The notes under the pieces: generated by a model
What the model saw: the letters and a program-made list of their open reading frames with translations, nothing else
Database searches by the model: none
Told to the model about the DNA's origin: nothing
Position numbers and translations under genes: made by a program
Shown: positions 1-7,463 of the stretch, in pieces
How positions within the stretch are numbered: position 1 is the first letter of the stretch
How the letters are laid out: every line of letters begins with the position of its first letter
DNA from: SURF-32 sp964648365
GTDB lineage: Bacteria; Planctomycetota; Phycisphaerae; UBA1845
Assembly: GCA_964648365.1 (NCBI GenBank)
Contig: CAZYLK010000105.1
Coordinates: forward strand, 1-20,415
Direction: 5' to 3'
DNA length: 20,415 nucleotides

Positions 1-38
1 GCGACACTTCGTCGACCGCGACGATGGTGAGACCCATG

Positions 39-71
39 CCGCGGCCGGGGCCGAGAGGCTCCCGGCCGCGG
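39..71 (-). terminator. Strong inverted repeat behind ileS, possible terminator
   Basis: An 11-bp perfect inverted repeat (39-49 CCGCGGCCGGG, 61-71 CCCGGCCGCGG) encloses an 11-base loop, 27 bases beyond the ileS stop codon. The loop can pair further (GCC/GGC). No T-run follows on either strand, so it is not a classical intrinsic terminator. It could act as a 3'-end stabilising hairpin or a weak terminator for ileS. The perfect pairing is seen directly; the role is inferred. Confidence 0.35.
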
Positions 72-98
72 TTGTTGCGTGGGGGGCGCGGTGCCGGA

Positions 99-3000
99 CT
101 ACGCGCGAACAAGCGAGATGGTCAGCTTCGCCGCCTCAATCTCGACTGAACTCGTTACCATCCCGGGCACCGACGCCTCCGGCAGAGTATCATGAAGCTC
201 CACCGCCAGTGTCTCCTCCTTAATGTGCTCGCGGTTGGCGTCGATGGCGGCGCGGAGCTCGGCAGAGTCCGTCTGCAACCAAAGCTTGATCCGGTCGGCG
301 ATGTCGAGGCCGGCGTCTTTGCGGAGGTTCTGAACGTTGCGGATGACGTCGCGGGCGAGTCCTGCGTGCTTGAGTTCCACCGTCACGCGCGTGTCGACCA
401 GTACGACGGTCGGACCGTCGTCGGCGCCGGCCCAGTCGCTGCCCCAAGTTTTGCTGATTTTCACGTCGTCGGAGGACAGCTCGTGGCGGACGCTGTCGAG
501 TTCAATGTAGAACGCGCCGCCCCTGGCGAACGCCGCGGCCATCGCTTTGCCGTCGGCGGATTCGATGGCGGCGCGGGCGGCCGCAGTCTGCTTCCCGAAC
601 TTCGCGCCCAGGGCCTTCATGTTCGGCTCGACGCTGACCTGCGTGATGTCGTCCACGCTGTCGCGCGTCGAGAGCTTCTTGACGTTCAGCTCTTCCAGGA
701 AGTGATCCTCGAACATCGCGACTGCCTGCCGCTCGACGTCGCTTCCCGGCACGATGATCACCTCAGCCAGCGGCTGGCGAACTTTCAGATTCGAGTTCTT
801 CCTGGCGGCACGGCCGAGTGACACCAGCCGGATGGTTGCCGCCACCGCATCCGACAACGCGTCGTCGATCAACGCGGCATCCGCCTGCGGGATGGGGACG
901 TGGTGGACGCTCTCCGGAACCGCGGCGTTCTGCGAAGCCGGTGCGTCCGCGCGGGCTGAAGCCCGCGGCTCGCTGGCGGCGTCCTGGCTCGGCCGCACGA
1001 CCAGGTGCTGATAGATTTCCTCGGTCAAGAACGGCATGATCGGTGCGATCACGCGGTTCAACGTCGTCAACACTTCATACAGGGTCGCGTACGCCGCCCG
1101 TTTGTCCGCCGGCCAGCCTTCGCCATAGAACCGCCGCCGCGAGCGCCGAACGTACCATGTCGACAGGTTCTCGATGAACTTGCGGGCGTCCTGGCAGAAG
1201 CGCGGCAGGTTGTAACTGCTGTACGATTCGTGCGCTTCGCGGATGAGTTTGTGCAGGTCTGACAGGATCCACCGGTCGAGCAGCGACCGCTCTTCCGCCG
1301 CCGCCGTGTGGACGTGCGGGTCGAAGCCATCGACGCGGGCCAGGTTGCAGAAGAACGCGTAGATGTTCCACAGCGGCAGGATGACCTGCCGGCGCGTCTC
1401 GTCGGCCGGGCCTGATGTGACCCGGCACAGCGGCTCACCGCCGACGGTGCGATCCATCACCTCGCCGTCGCCACAGTCGATCGTGATCTTCTCGTCGGGA
1501 TGACGCGTGCCGAACGGCAGGTCGATGGTGGGCGTCTGCTGGCAGTACATCCAGCGCATGACGTCCACGCCGATCTGCTCTGCTGCTTCTTCGAACCAGA
1601 TCGCCGTCCCATCAGACTTGTGCATCGCCTGCCGCTCTTCGTTGAGCACCAGGGCGTGGCCCAGCAACGTCCGGAAGGGGGGCCGCGGGTCGTCCTTGCC
1701 CATCTCCATCATGGTGGACATGGCAAGGATGGAATAAAACCAGTTGCGGAACTGGCCGGGGAAGCACTCGGTGATCAGGTCCGCCGGTATCCATTTTTCC
1801 CAGTAAGCGCGGTCCTTGTTATAATTCGTCGTCGAATACGCCACGATTCCCGCATCCAGCCAGGGATTGCCCACGTCCGGGATGCGCGAGACCTCGTTGT
1901 TTCCGCACTTTGCGCATTTGATCTTCACCGCGTCCACGTAGGGCCGATGCGGCGTGTAGCCGTCGAATTGCTCCCAGCCGGACACCGCCCGCTCGCGCAG
2001 TTCCTCCCGGCTGCCGATCACCTCGAAATGTCCGCACTGGCGACATTCCCAGATCGGCAGCGCCAATCCCCAGTAACGCTTCTTGGAGATCATCCAGTCG
2101 CGCATGGTGGTAAGCCAGTCGAGTTCGCGCTCCTGCCCGCGCATCGCCGGCGGCAGCCACGTCACCTGCTGTGTGACCTTCTTGATTTCGTCCCGCCATT
2201 CCATGGAGATGAACCACTCATCCACCAGCCGGAACACCAGCGGATCGCCGGTCCGCCAGCAGTGCGGGTAGATGTGAGGATACTTCTCGGCGGCAACCAG
2301 GAAGCCGGTCTCCTTGAGCCGCGCGATGACCGCCTCGGCCGTGGATTCATCCGCCGCCCGCATCCCCGTGAACTGCCCGAAGCCTTCAATGTATCGCCCC
2401 TCGTCGTTCAACGGTGCGATGGCCGGCAGTTTGAACGCCTCGCCCCAGGCGTGGTCGACGTCGCCGCAGCCCGGCGCCGAGTGAACGATGCCTGTACCTT
2501 CGCCCGCTACCACGTACGGCTCACCCTTCGAATCCGTTCCCGGATCGAACACGACGTGCGCATCCCGCCCGCAGAGCCAGTCCCGCTGCTCCGCCGGGAT
2601 AATGTCGAGCGGCGCCGCGAATCCGCCCTTGTGCTGTTGGGCGGGCAGGTCGTCGAACGGACCGTCGTAGGTCCAGCCGACCATCTCGCTGCCGCGCAGC
2701 GTCCCTTCAACGTCGTATCCGCCGTGCTCGGTAAAGATCTGATGGATCGTCTTGAGCTTGGGCACACCCTTAGGCCAAGGCGACGACCCGAATCCTTCCT
2801 TGTACTCCTTCGCCAGCCGCTGAAAGTTGAGATTCTCCTTGGCCAGGTAGTACACCGCCCCGTCGCGCTTCGCCCGGATTCTCACATATTCAAGGTTGCC
2901 CCCCACGGCCGCGCCGGTATTGCCCGGCAATGTCCACGGCGTCGTCGTCCAGATCAGCAGGTACTCGTTGTCGCGCCCGCGGATCGGAAACCGCACGAAC

Positions 3001-3620
3001 ACCGACGTGTGCGTCACCAGCCTGCGCCCCTCGGCGATCTCCATGTGCGAATAGGCCGACCCCGCCTTCCCCGACCACGGCATCACGTCTGTGCCCTTGT
3101 ATAGATAGCCCTTCTCGTGGCATTTCTTCAGGAACGACCAGATCGTGTAATTGTTCTCCTCCGACATGGTGAAGTAGGAGTTGTCCCAGTCCATCCACTG
3201 CCCGAGCCGCTGCGATTGCTGCGTCTGGATGCCTGCGTACTTGTGCACGCGGGCCTTGCACGCCTCGGTGAACCTGTCCAAGCCGAGCCGCTCGATGTCC
3301 GCCTTCGTTGACAGGCCCAGATCCCGTTCGACCTCGACCTCGACCCACAGCCCCTGACAGTCGAACCCGTTCTGGTAGCGCAGCTCGCGGCCCAGCCCCG
3401 CGAAGTAGCGCTGGAACACATCCTTGTACGTGCGTCCCCAGGCGTGGTGGACGCCCATCGGGTTGTTGGCGGTGATCGGGCCGTCGAGGAAGGACCACGT
3501 CGGCCTGCCTGCGTTGAGCTCGCGCAGCTTGTCGAACGCCCGGGACTGCTCCCAGAACTTCAGAACCTTTCGCTCCAGCGCGGGGAAATCGACCTTGGGA
3601 TCGACCTTGTCAAACGGCAT
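99..3620 (-). CDS. ileS: Isoleucine--tRNA ligase (divergent HIGH/KMSKS clade)
   Basis: Cytoplasmic class I aminoacyl-tRNA synthetase that charges tRNA-Ile. The ATG at 3620 is preferred over a TTG at 3635 because GAGG lies 9 bases upstream of it; this gives 1173 residues. The HIGH region reads PMGVHHAWGR (residues 54-63), followed by QNGFDCQGLWVE where GWDxHGLPxE is usual. The editing (CP1) domain carries TTTPWTLPGNTGA and GTGIVHSAPGCGDVDHAWGE. Two CxxC pairs (CRQC, CAKC) follow. The KMSKS loop is AMHKSDGT (665-672). Then come the helical anticodon-binding domain and a C-terminal region ending ISLVRA. These deviations fit a known IleRS clade rather than decay, because the flanking motifs are well kept. 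Residues about 883-894 (SEPRASARADAP) are encoded by an inserted palindromic repeat, located in a loop after EEIYQHLVV. No second synthetase is seen nearby. The gene is read alone, with repeats on its 5' side. Confidence 0.95.
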   Translation of the reverse strand: MPFDKVDPKVDFPALERKVLKFWEQSRAFDKLRELNAGRPTWSFLDGPITANNPMGVHHAWGRTYKDVFQRYFAGLGRELRYQNGFDCQGLWVEVEVERDLGLSTKADIERLGLDRFTEACKARVHKYAGIQTQQSQRLGQWMDWDNSYFTMSEENNYTIWSFLKKCHEKGYLYKGTDVMPWSGKAGSAYSHMEIAEGRRLVTHTSVFVRFPIRGRDNEYLLIWTTTPWTLPGNTGAAVGGNLEYVRIRAKRDGAVYYLAKENLNFQRLAKEYKEGFGSSPWPKGVPKLKTIHQIFTEHGGYDVEGTLRGSEMVGWTYDGPFDDLPAQQHKGGFAAPLDIIPAEQRDWLCGRDAHVVFDPGTDSKGEPYVVAGEGTGIVHSAPGCGDVDHAWGEAFKLPAIAPLNDEGRYIEGFGQFTGMRAADESTAEAVIARLKETGFLVAAEKYPHIYPHCWRTGDPLVFRLVDEWFISMEWRDEIKKVTQQVTWLPPAMRGQERELDWLTTMRDWMISKKRYWGLALPIWECRQCGHFEVIGSREELRERAVSGWEQFDGYTPHRPYVDAVKIKCAKCGNNEVSRIPDVGNPWLDAGIVAYSTTNYNKDRAYWEKWIPADLITECFPGQFRNWFYSILAMSTMMEMGKDDPRPPFRTLLGHALVLNEERQAMHKSDGTAIWFEEAAEQIGVDVMRWMYCQQTPTIDLPFGTRHPDEKITIDCGDGEVMDRTVGGEPLCRVTSGPADETRRQVILPLWNIYAFFCNLARVDGFDPHVHTAAAEERSLLDRWILSDLHKLIREAHESYSSYNLPRFCQDARKFIENLSTWYVRRSRRRFYGEGWPADKRAAYATLYEVLTTLNRVIAPIMPFLTEEIYQHLVVRPSQDAASEPRASARADAPASQNAAVPESVHHVPIPQADAALIDDALSDAVAATIRLVSLGRAARKNSNLKVRQPLAEVIIVPGSDVERQAVAMFEDHFLEELNVKKLSTRDSVDDITQVSVEPNMKALGAKFGKQTAAARAAIESADGKAMAAAFARGGAFYIELDSVRHELSSDDVKISKTWGSDWAGADDGPTVVLVDTRVTVELKHAGLARDVIRNVQNLRKDAGLDIADRIKLWLQTDSAELRAAIDANREHIKEETLAVELHDTLPEASVPGMVTSSVEIEAAKLTISLVRA
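940..973. repeat. Palindromic element copy 1, in frame inside ileS
   Basis: The core GCGGGCTGAAGCCCGC (951-966) forms a stem of 8 bp (950-957 with 960-967) and a 2-base loop. Bases 940-973 are identical to 7747-7780 inside rtcB. On the ileS strand it is read as SEPRASARADAP, lengthening a surface-type loop without breaking the frame. Confidence 0.85.
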
Positions 3621-3684
3621 ACGGGCTAACCTCAAGCAGGGTTAAGTCTCGGTTGCGACAGCGGGTTCAGTCTCGACATCCGTC

Positions 3685-3777
3685 CACCGGTTACAAGCAC
3701 ACCGGTTACAAACCGGTGCCACATCAGAGCTCCGGCATTCACGCCGGGGTTCACCGGTTACAAACCGGTGCCACATC
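3685..3777. repeat. Tandem 8-3-8 palindromes (CACCGG family)
   Basis: The perfect palindrome CACCGGTTACAAACCGGTG occurs at 3700-3718 and again at 3752-3770, each followed by CCACATC, giving a 52-base period. A half copy (CACCGGTTACAAG) lies at 3685-3697. Each forms an 8-bp stem with a 3-base loop. They occupy the 535-base gap (3621-4155) between the divergent ileS and the small secreted-protein gene. I see no gene in the rest of that gap and could not place a convincing promoter. Confidence 0.8.
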
Positions 3778-4155
3778 GGAGCCCCGGCGCGTCACCGGCT
3801 CACCTTCGACATTCATGCCGGGCGGCCGGCGCGGACGCGCCGAACTAACGGCCAGACGAACCGAGCCGCCCTTATAACACGCACCAGCGACCGCGTGAAC
3901 GACGAGGGGCCGCCCGCACCGAAGCCGTCCGAGCCGCGCTCGCCGGAGTCGCGACTGTCCCACGCACGAACGCGGCGCAAGACGAGAGCCGCGGATCAGC
4001 CCGTCTGCGGCCGTCGCAAAATAGTCCGATAACCGCATCGCATTGCGCTCGGGTCCAATAGGATGCGCGTAGCCAAGAGGCCGGCAATTCCGGTGAGCAG
4101 GCCGTCTCGGTCGACGGTCCCGGGTACGGTCGGCCATATCTACGGAGAAGCAAGG

Positions 4156-4512
4156 ATGAGAAACGTTGTGTTGACATGGATCCTCGCGTCCCTATTGGCG
4201 TGCAGCGCGCAGGCGGCCGTGGTGGCCGACGACGCGTTGCTGTCGCTCGTACCGTCAAAAGCGGCCGCCGATGCGCCGCCGCAGGAAGCCCCCGAGGCAA
4301 GCACCGCAACCTGCCATTACAGGGTGAAACGAGGCGGGCGCAGCAAGGACGGCTGCAGGGAATGCCCGCAGAAGGGCGAGACCATCGATTCCGGTATTCC
4401 CTGCGGTGACGTCGGAGCGTGTCCGCCGAAGAGCAAGTGGAACCGGCTGCCGTGCCCGAACGGCGACGGACAGTGCCGGAAGGTGAAGGGCAAGAGGCCG
4501 CGTTGCCTGTAA
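4156..4512 (+). CDS. Small secreted cysteine-rich protein, function unknown
   Basis: A 118-residue protein. The ATG at 4156 has GGAG at 4144-4147, 8 bases upstream. The N-terminus MRNVVLTWILASLLACSAQA is a clear export signal with a plausible signal peptidase I site after AQA. An alternative lipobox-like LLAC at residues 13-16 would make it a lipoprotein. After an Ala/Pro-rich linker, the C-terminal half (about residues 50-118) has eight cysteines in a basic, Gly/Pro/Lys-rich context (GCRECP, IPCG, GACPP, LPCP, GQCRK, PRCL), suggesting up to four disulfides. I recognise no family. It could be an extracellular structural or binding domain. It reads toward the DUF1800 gene, 168 bases away, and a short hairpin (AGCACC-CTC-GGTGCT, 4611-4625) lies between them. 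Confidence 0.7.
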   Translation: MRNVVLTWILASLLACSAQAAVVADDALLSLVPSKAAADAPPQEAPEASTATCHYRVKRGGRSKDGCRECPQKGETIDSGIPCGDVGACPPKSKWNRLPCPNGDGQCRKVKGKRPRCL

Positions 4513-4610
4513 CATCGGCATCCTCTGCCCGCCGCGTTGCCCGAGAAAGCTCAGGGGTCACGTCCGATGTCCCGACGGCGGCCGCGGCAGTTTCGCGAGG
4601 TTCAAGGCAA

Positions 4611-4625
4611 AGCACCCTCGGTGCT
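4611..4625 (+). terminator. Short hairpin between the Cys-rich gene and the DUF1800 gene
   Basis: A perfect 6-bp stem with a 3-base loop (AGCACC CTC GGTGCT) lies 99 bases after the stop of the upstream gene. There is no T-tract, so a terminator role is only possible. It may separate the two genes into different transcripts. Confidence 0.25.
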
Positions 4626-4680
4626 CGCCGTCCGACCTTTCCGGACCCGGCCGCGTAATGATTGACGCCGCGCCTCGGCA

Positions 4681-6327
4681 ATGACTCCCATGGCAAGCTT
4701 CGACCCCAATAACCCCACTGCGAAGGTCACCCGGCACAGCGTCTCCCGCCGATCACTGATCGCGGGAGGCGTCGTGGCGGCCGGGGGGCTGGCGGGCTAC
4801 TTTGCGCGCCGGCGTCGTAGCGGAACGCCGCAATCCGCCTCCACGTCAGCCACGCGGGTCCATGAGGCGCCGACGCCGGTCGCCGAGGCGCCGGCAGCCG
4901 AGGCGCCGCTCACGAACATCACGCCCCCGGCGCCCCCCGATCCGCCGGCGCTGATCGATACGCCAACTGCGCCACCGGTTTCGGTGGAGCATCGCCTCGC
5001 CCACCGCACGACCTGGGGGATGACCCCGGCGGACATGAAGCTCATTCGCGATCTCGGGTACGACGGCTACCTGGATCAGCAGCTCGATCACCAAGCCGTC
5101 GACGATGCGGATTGCGACCGACACCTGCAAAAGCTCGAATCGCTGCGCATGCCGTCTTGGGATCTGTATCAGCTCCCCGAGCCGTTCGCCGCGCACGAAC
5201 TGATCACGGCGGCGATGGTGCGGGCCGTGTTCAGCAAGCGGCAACTCTTCGAGCGAACCGTACACTTCTGGAACGACCACTTCAACATCGACATCGGCCA
5301 GGACTCGTGCAGGTGGCTCAAAACCGTCGATGACCGGGAGGTCATCCGCAGACATGCGCTGGGCACCGTGCCGGACCTGGTCCACGCCTCCACGGCCAGC
5401 CCGGCCATGCTCTTCTACCTGGACAACTACGCCAGCGTGAAGGGCAACCCGAACGAGAACTACGCCCGTGAGTTGCTCGAGCTGCACACGCTCGGCGTCG
5501 ACAGCGGCTACACCCTTCAGGATATCATCGAGGTGGCGCGCTGTTTCACCGGCTGGACCTTCCAGTCGTCAAAGGTCCATGAGTGGGGCAAGTTCGAGTT
5601 CCGCCCCGAACGGCACGACGACGGCGAGAAGAAGGTGCTCGGGTTCACGATACCCCCCGGGGGGGGCATCGAGGATGGCCGCAGGGTGGTGGACATCCTG
5701 ACGCGGGAGCCGCGCTTCGCCCGTCTGACCGCGGCGTTCATCGGCCGCAAGCTGGCACGGTGGTTCTGGGGCTATGAGCCGCCGCAACGGCTCGTCGAGA
5801 GCGTCGTGGAGACCTACATGGGGACCGGCGGCAGCATCCCGGCGATGGTCCGCACGATTCTGCAGCCCGAGTGGATGGCCACCGCCCCGCCGAAGTTCAA
5901 GCGCCCGTTCCACCTGATGGCGTCGAGCCTGCGGGCGCTGTCCGTCGACCAGGTGCGCCATCACCGCGGGTTGCTGCCGCACATGAAGTCGTCGGGCCAC
6001 CTGCCGTTCCACTGGAGCACGCCAGACGGATATCCCGACGACCTGCGGGTATGGACCGGGCTGCTGCTGCCGCGCTTCAACTTCGCCGCGGACCTGCTGG
6101 AAGGCGAGATCAGCGGCGTACGCTTCAAACTCGAGACGTTCCTGCAAGGCGCCGAAGACACGGAGCAGATTATCGCCCGCCTCGACGAAGCCCTCTTTGA
6201 TGGCCTGATAGACCCGTATGACAAGGCATCGATCGCAGAGTACCTGCAGCCGGATCCGCCCACCCCCGGGCGCACCCGCGAGGCCGTCGCGATCGCCCTC
6301 TCCTCGCCGGGGTTTCAGTGGTATTAG
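4681..6327 (+). CDS. DUF1800 family protein with Tat signal
   Basis: A 548-residue member of the DUF1800 family, common in Planctomycetota, with no firmly known biochemical role. The N-terminus SVSRRSLIAGGVVAAGGLAGYF has the twin-arginine pair at residues 23-24 followed by a hydrophobic stretch, so Tat export is expected. A Pro/Ala/Thr-rich linker (about 50-100) precedes the domain. Family hallmarks are LAHRTTWGMTPADM, ERTVHFWNDHFNI, NPNENYARELLELHTLGV, DIIEVARCFTGWTF, and a C-terminal GRKLARWFWG. Length and ends look complete (FQWY then stop). There is no good Shine-Dalgarno; the ATG at 4690 is an alternative start. DUF1800 genes are often followed by a DUF1501 partner. Here a repeat element and non-coding DNA follow instead, so this copy appears solitary. 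Confidence 0.88.
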   Translation: MTPMASFDPNNPTAKVTRHSVSRRSLIAGGVVAAGGLAGYFARRRRSGTPQSASTSATRVHEAPTPVAEAPAAEAPLTNITPPAPPDPPALIDTPTAPPVSVEHRLAHRTTWGMTPADMKLIRDLGYDGYLDQQLDHQAVDDADCDRHLQKLESLRMPSWDLYQLPEPFAAHELITAAMVRAVFSKRQLFERTVHFWNDHFNIDIGQDSCRWLKTVDDREVIRRHALGTVPDLVHASTASPAMLFYLDNYASVKGNPNENYARELLELHTLGVDSGYTLQDIIEVARCFTGWTFQSSKVHEWGKFEFRPERHDDGEKKVLGFTIPPGGGIEDGRRVVDILTREPRFARLTAAFIGRKLARWFWGYEPPQRLVESVVETYMGTGGSIPAMVRTILQPEWMATAPPKFKRPFHLMASSLRALSVDQVRHHRGLLPHMKSSGHLPFHWSTPDGYPDDLRVWTGLLLPRFNFAADLLEGEISGVRFKLETFLQGAEDTEQIIARLDEALFDGLIDPYDKASIAEYLQPDPPTPGRTREAVAIALSSPGFQWY

Positions 6328-6332
6328 CACCA

Positions 6333-6468
6333 AATCAGCGTGCGCGATCACGCGCCAGCGCCGAGCCGCTGGCTTCAGCCTGCGCGATCCCCCGCCAGCG
6401 CCGAGCTGCAGGCTTCAGCCTGCGCGATCCCCCGAAAGTGAAGCGACCACGAATCGCGCACGCTGGTT
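6333..6468. repeat. 136-bp composite palindromic element with terminal inverted repeats
   Basis: The 16-base end at 6333-6348 is matched in inverse orientation at 6453-6468 with one mismatch; 13 bases (CAGCGTGCGCGAT, 6336-6348 and 6453-6465) pair perfectly. Between them lie two exact-length 40-base direct units (6341-6380 and 6381-6420) plus a 14-base partial unit. Each unit holds a palindrome of the GGCTTCAGCC type, related to the elements inside ileS, rtcB and selB. The element begins 5 bases after the DUF1800 stop codon and may form the 3' end of that transcript. Confidence 0.75.
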
Positions 6469-6530
6469 GGGATGAACACCCTGCTTACGACCCCCGCCGC
6501 TCCGCGGCGGTCGCGGCGATCGGTCCCGGT

Positions 6531-6559
6531 TTGCCTCGCCACCCTTTATCGTGTAGACT
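6531..6559 (+). promoter_or_regulatory. Candidate sigma-70-type promoter
   Basis: TTGCCT (6531-6536) and TAGACT (6554-6559) are separated by exactly 17 bases. It precedes a hairpin and a small ORF with a strong ribosome binding site. It is the best promoter candidate for transcription toward the rbfA-like/rtcB pair. It matches a consensus only, with no experimental support. Confidence 0.4.
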
Positions 6560-6570
6560 TCACCCGTCGC

Positions 6571-6591
6571 TCCGGCGCCGTTGACGCCGGA
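6571..6591 (+). other. Hairpin near the predicted transcript start
   Basis: TCCGGCG (6571-6577) and CGCCGGA (6585-6591) pair perfectly across a 7-base loop. It begins 12 bases after the candidate -10 box, so it would sit at the very 5' end of the RNA. Confidence 0.35.
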
Positions 6592-6628
6592 TCGACTTTG
6601 ATTCTCACCCACAGAAGGGAGGCATCGC

Positions 6629-6688
6629 GTGTCCGACATTGCAAACATCTACACCGCGAAGCCCTCCTGCGCGCGTTGCTGCCGCTGA
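6629..6688 (+). CDS. Possible 19-residue leader ORF
   Basis: A GTG start at 6629 has an unusually good ribosome binding site (AAGGGAGG, 6615-6622, 6-base spacer). This is better than almost any other in the window. The product would be VSDIANIYTAKPSCARCCR, with three cysteines near its end, followed by TGA. It lies downstream of a promoter-like sequence and hairpin and 313 bases before the rbfA-like gene. It could be a leader peptide, a remnant of a frameshifted gene, or chance. I recognise no family. Confidence 0.25.
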   Translation: MSDIANIYTAKPSCARCCR

Positions 6689-7001
6689 CCAGTTGCGTCC
6701 GCGTCGCACCGCCCGCGTACGGGCTTCCACCGTTCGTCATCGTTGTTGGCTTATTCGACAGTTCAACACAAGGTGATGCTGCGCGCTGAGCGGCGGCCGC
6801 GGCTCCGAGAGTGACCGGCCGCGCTCCGTGCCGTTGGGGTACGGCGGCGTGTTTGCCCGGTTGGCATTCGCGCTGCCATCTCCGTCAGTCCGCCGTCGGT
6901 ACGATCGTCGTGCCGATACGACCGACGAACTCCAGCCACGCGGTCCCACGCATCGGGTTCGCCGCCCGCACTGCCCGCGCATCACCGATCAGGAAGTCCT
7001 C
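6689..7001 (+). other. Non-coding stretch before the rbfA-like gene
   Basis: These 313 bases hold no ORF I can support. They contain small inverted repeats, for example GCCCG-CGTA-CGGGC at 6711-6724, and GCGGCC/GGCCGC arms around 6793-6832. They may be the leader of the rbfA-like/rtcB transcript. Confidence 0.4.
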
Positions 7002-7463
7002 ATGAATTCGCGGAAGCGGAATGCGAAGAACGTGCGCGCGTTGTGCGCGCAGATGTACGACGATGACGGTGTCGATCCGCGCGACGACAAGCGGATCGAT
7101 GCCGGGGTGGGCGGCGGACGAGGCGATGGCAAGCCAGACCGCAAGGCTATGCAACTCTGCAAGCAGGCGGCGGTGGCGCTCCAGCTTGCTCTGTCGGAAC
7201 TGCCGGAAGCGGGCGAGCTTGCCGGGGCGTGGGTGCGCGAAGTAGTTCCCGCGCCGAACACCGGGCGCGTACGAGCGGTGGTCGTGATCGACGATGCGTC
7301 GCGGCGGGCCACGGTAGAGCATGTGCTGGAGCGGTCGGCCCGGCGGCTGCGGCGGGAGGTCGCGGCCGCCATCACTCGACGACGGGCGCCGGAACTGACC
7401 TTCGTAGTTGAAGTCGAGCACGGCGGAGAGCGGCCCGAGCCGAATGGAGGTCACTATGTCTGA
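7002..7463 (+). CDS. RbfA-like (ribosome-binding factor A family) protein
   Basis: A 153-residue protein. The ATG at 7002 is chosen because AGGAAG lies just upstream and because the sequence before it reads as low-complexity Arg/Pro. The N-terminal 50 residues are basic and Gly/Asp-rich (MNSRKRNAKNVRALC, then GGGRGDGKPDRK). Residues about 48-140 match the RbfA pattern: a helix (CKQAAVALQLALSEL), strands around RVRAVVVIDDA, a helix (VEHVLERSARRLRREVAAAI), and the typical RRRAPELTFVVE ending. RbfA binds 16S rRNA in late 30S maturation. This divergent form may act with its neighbour, since its last 8 bases overlap the rtcB start codon, implying translational coupling. The call rests on pattern recognition of the C-terminal motif; a KH-like RNA-binding role is inferred. 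Confidence 0.65.
   Translation: MNSRKRNAKNVRALCAQMYDDDGVDPRDDKRIDAGVGGGRGDGKPDRKAMQLCKQAAVALQLALSELPEAGELAGAWVREVVPAPNTGRVRAVVVIDDASRRATVEHVLERSARRLRREVAAAITRRRAPELTFVVEVEHGGERPEPNGGHYV

Noticed and set aside
1..37. Minus-strand frame GRGMGLTIVAVDEVS near the window start, resembling a histidine-kinase G-box or a gene start at ATG 37
   Set aside because: Upstream it runs through the hairpin and the ileS end in another frame, there is no ribosome site, and too little sequence is available to judge.
1500..3104. 534-codon open frame on the plus strand opposite ileS
   Set aside because: It is the antisense of a clearly real gene. His/Arg/Pro-rich composition is typical of GC-rich shadow frames, with no family signal.
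4171..4199. TTGACA and TATTGG spaced 17 bases inside the Cys-rich gene
   Set aside because: It lies within the signal-peptide codons with nothing downstream needing an internal promoter; probably chance.
5653..5666. C6G8 run in the DUF1800 gene as a possible slippage switch
   Set aside because: It encodes IPPGGG in a plausible loop with the frame intact. It is a single run in a non-regulatory gene and less telling than the paired selA/selB tracts.
6629..6817. Reading the TGA after CARCCR as selenocysteine, extending the small ORF, because selAB is present and a small hairpin (6711-6724) lies downstream
   Set aside because: The extension is Arg/Ser-rich and unlike a protein domain, the hairpin is short and about 22 bases from TGA, and no redox family matches.
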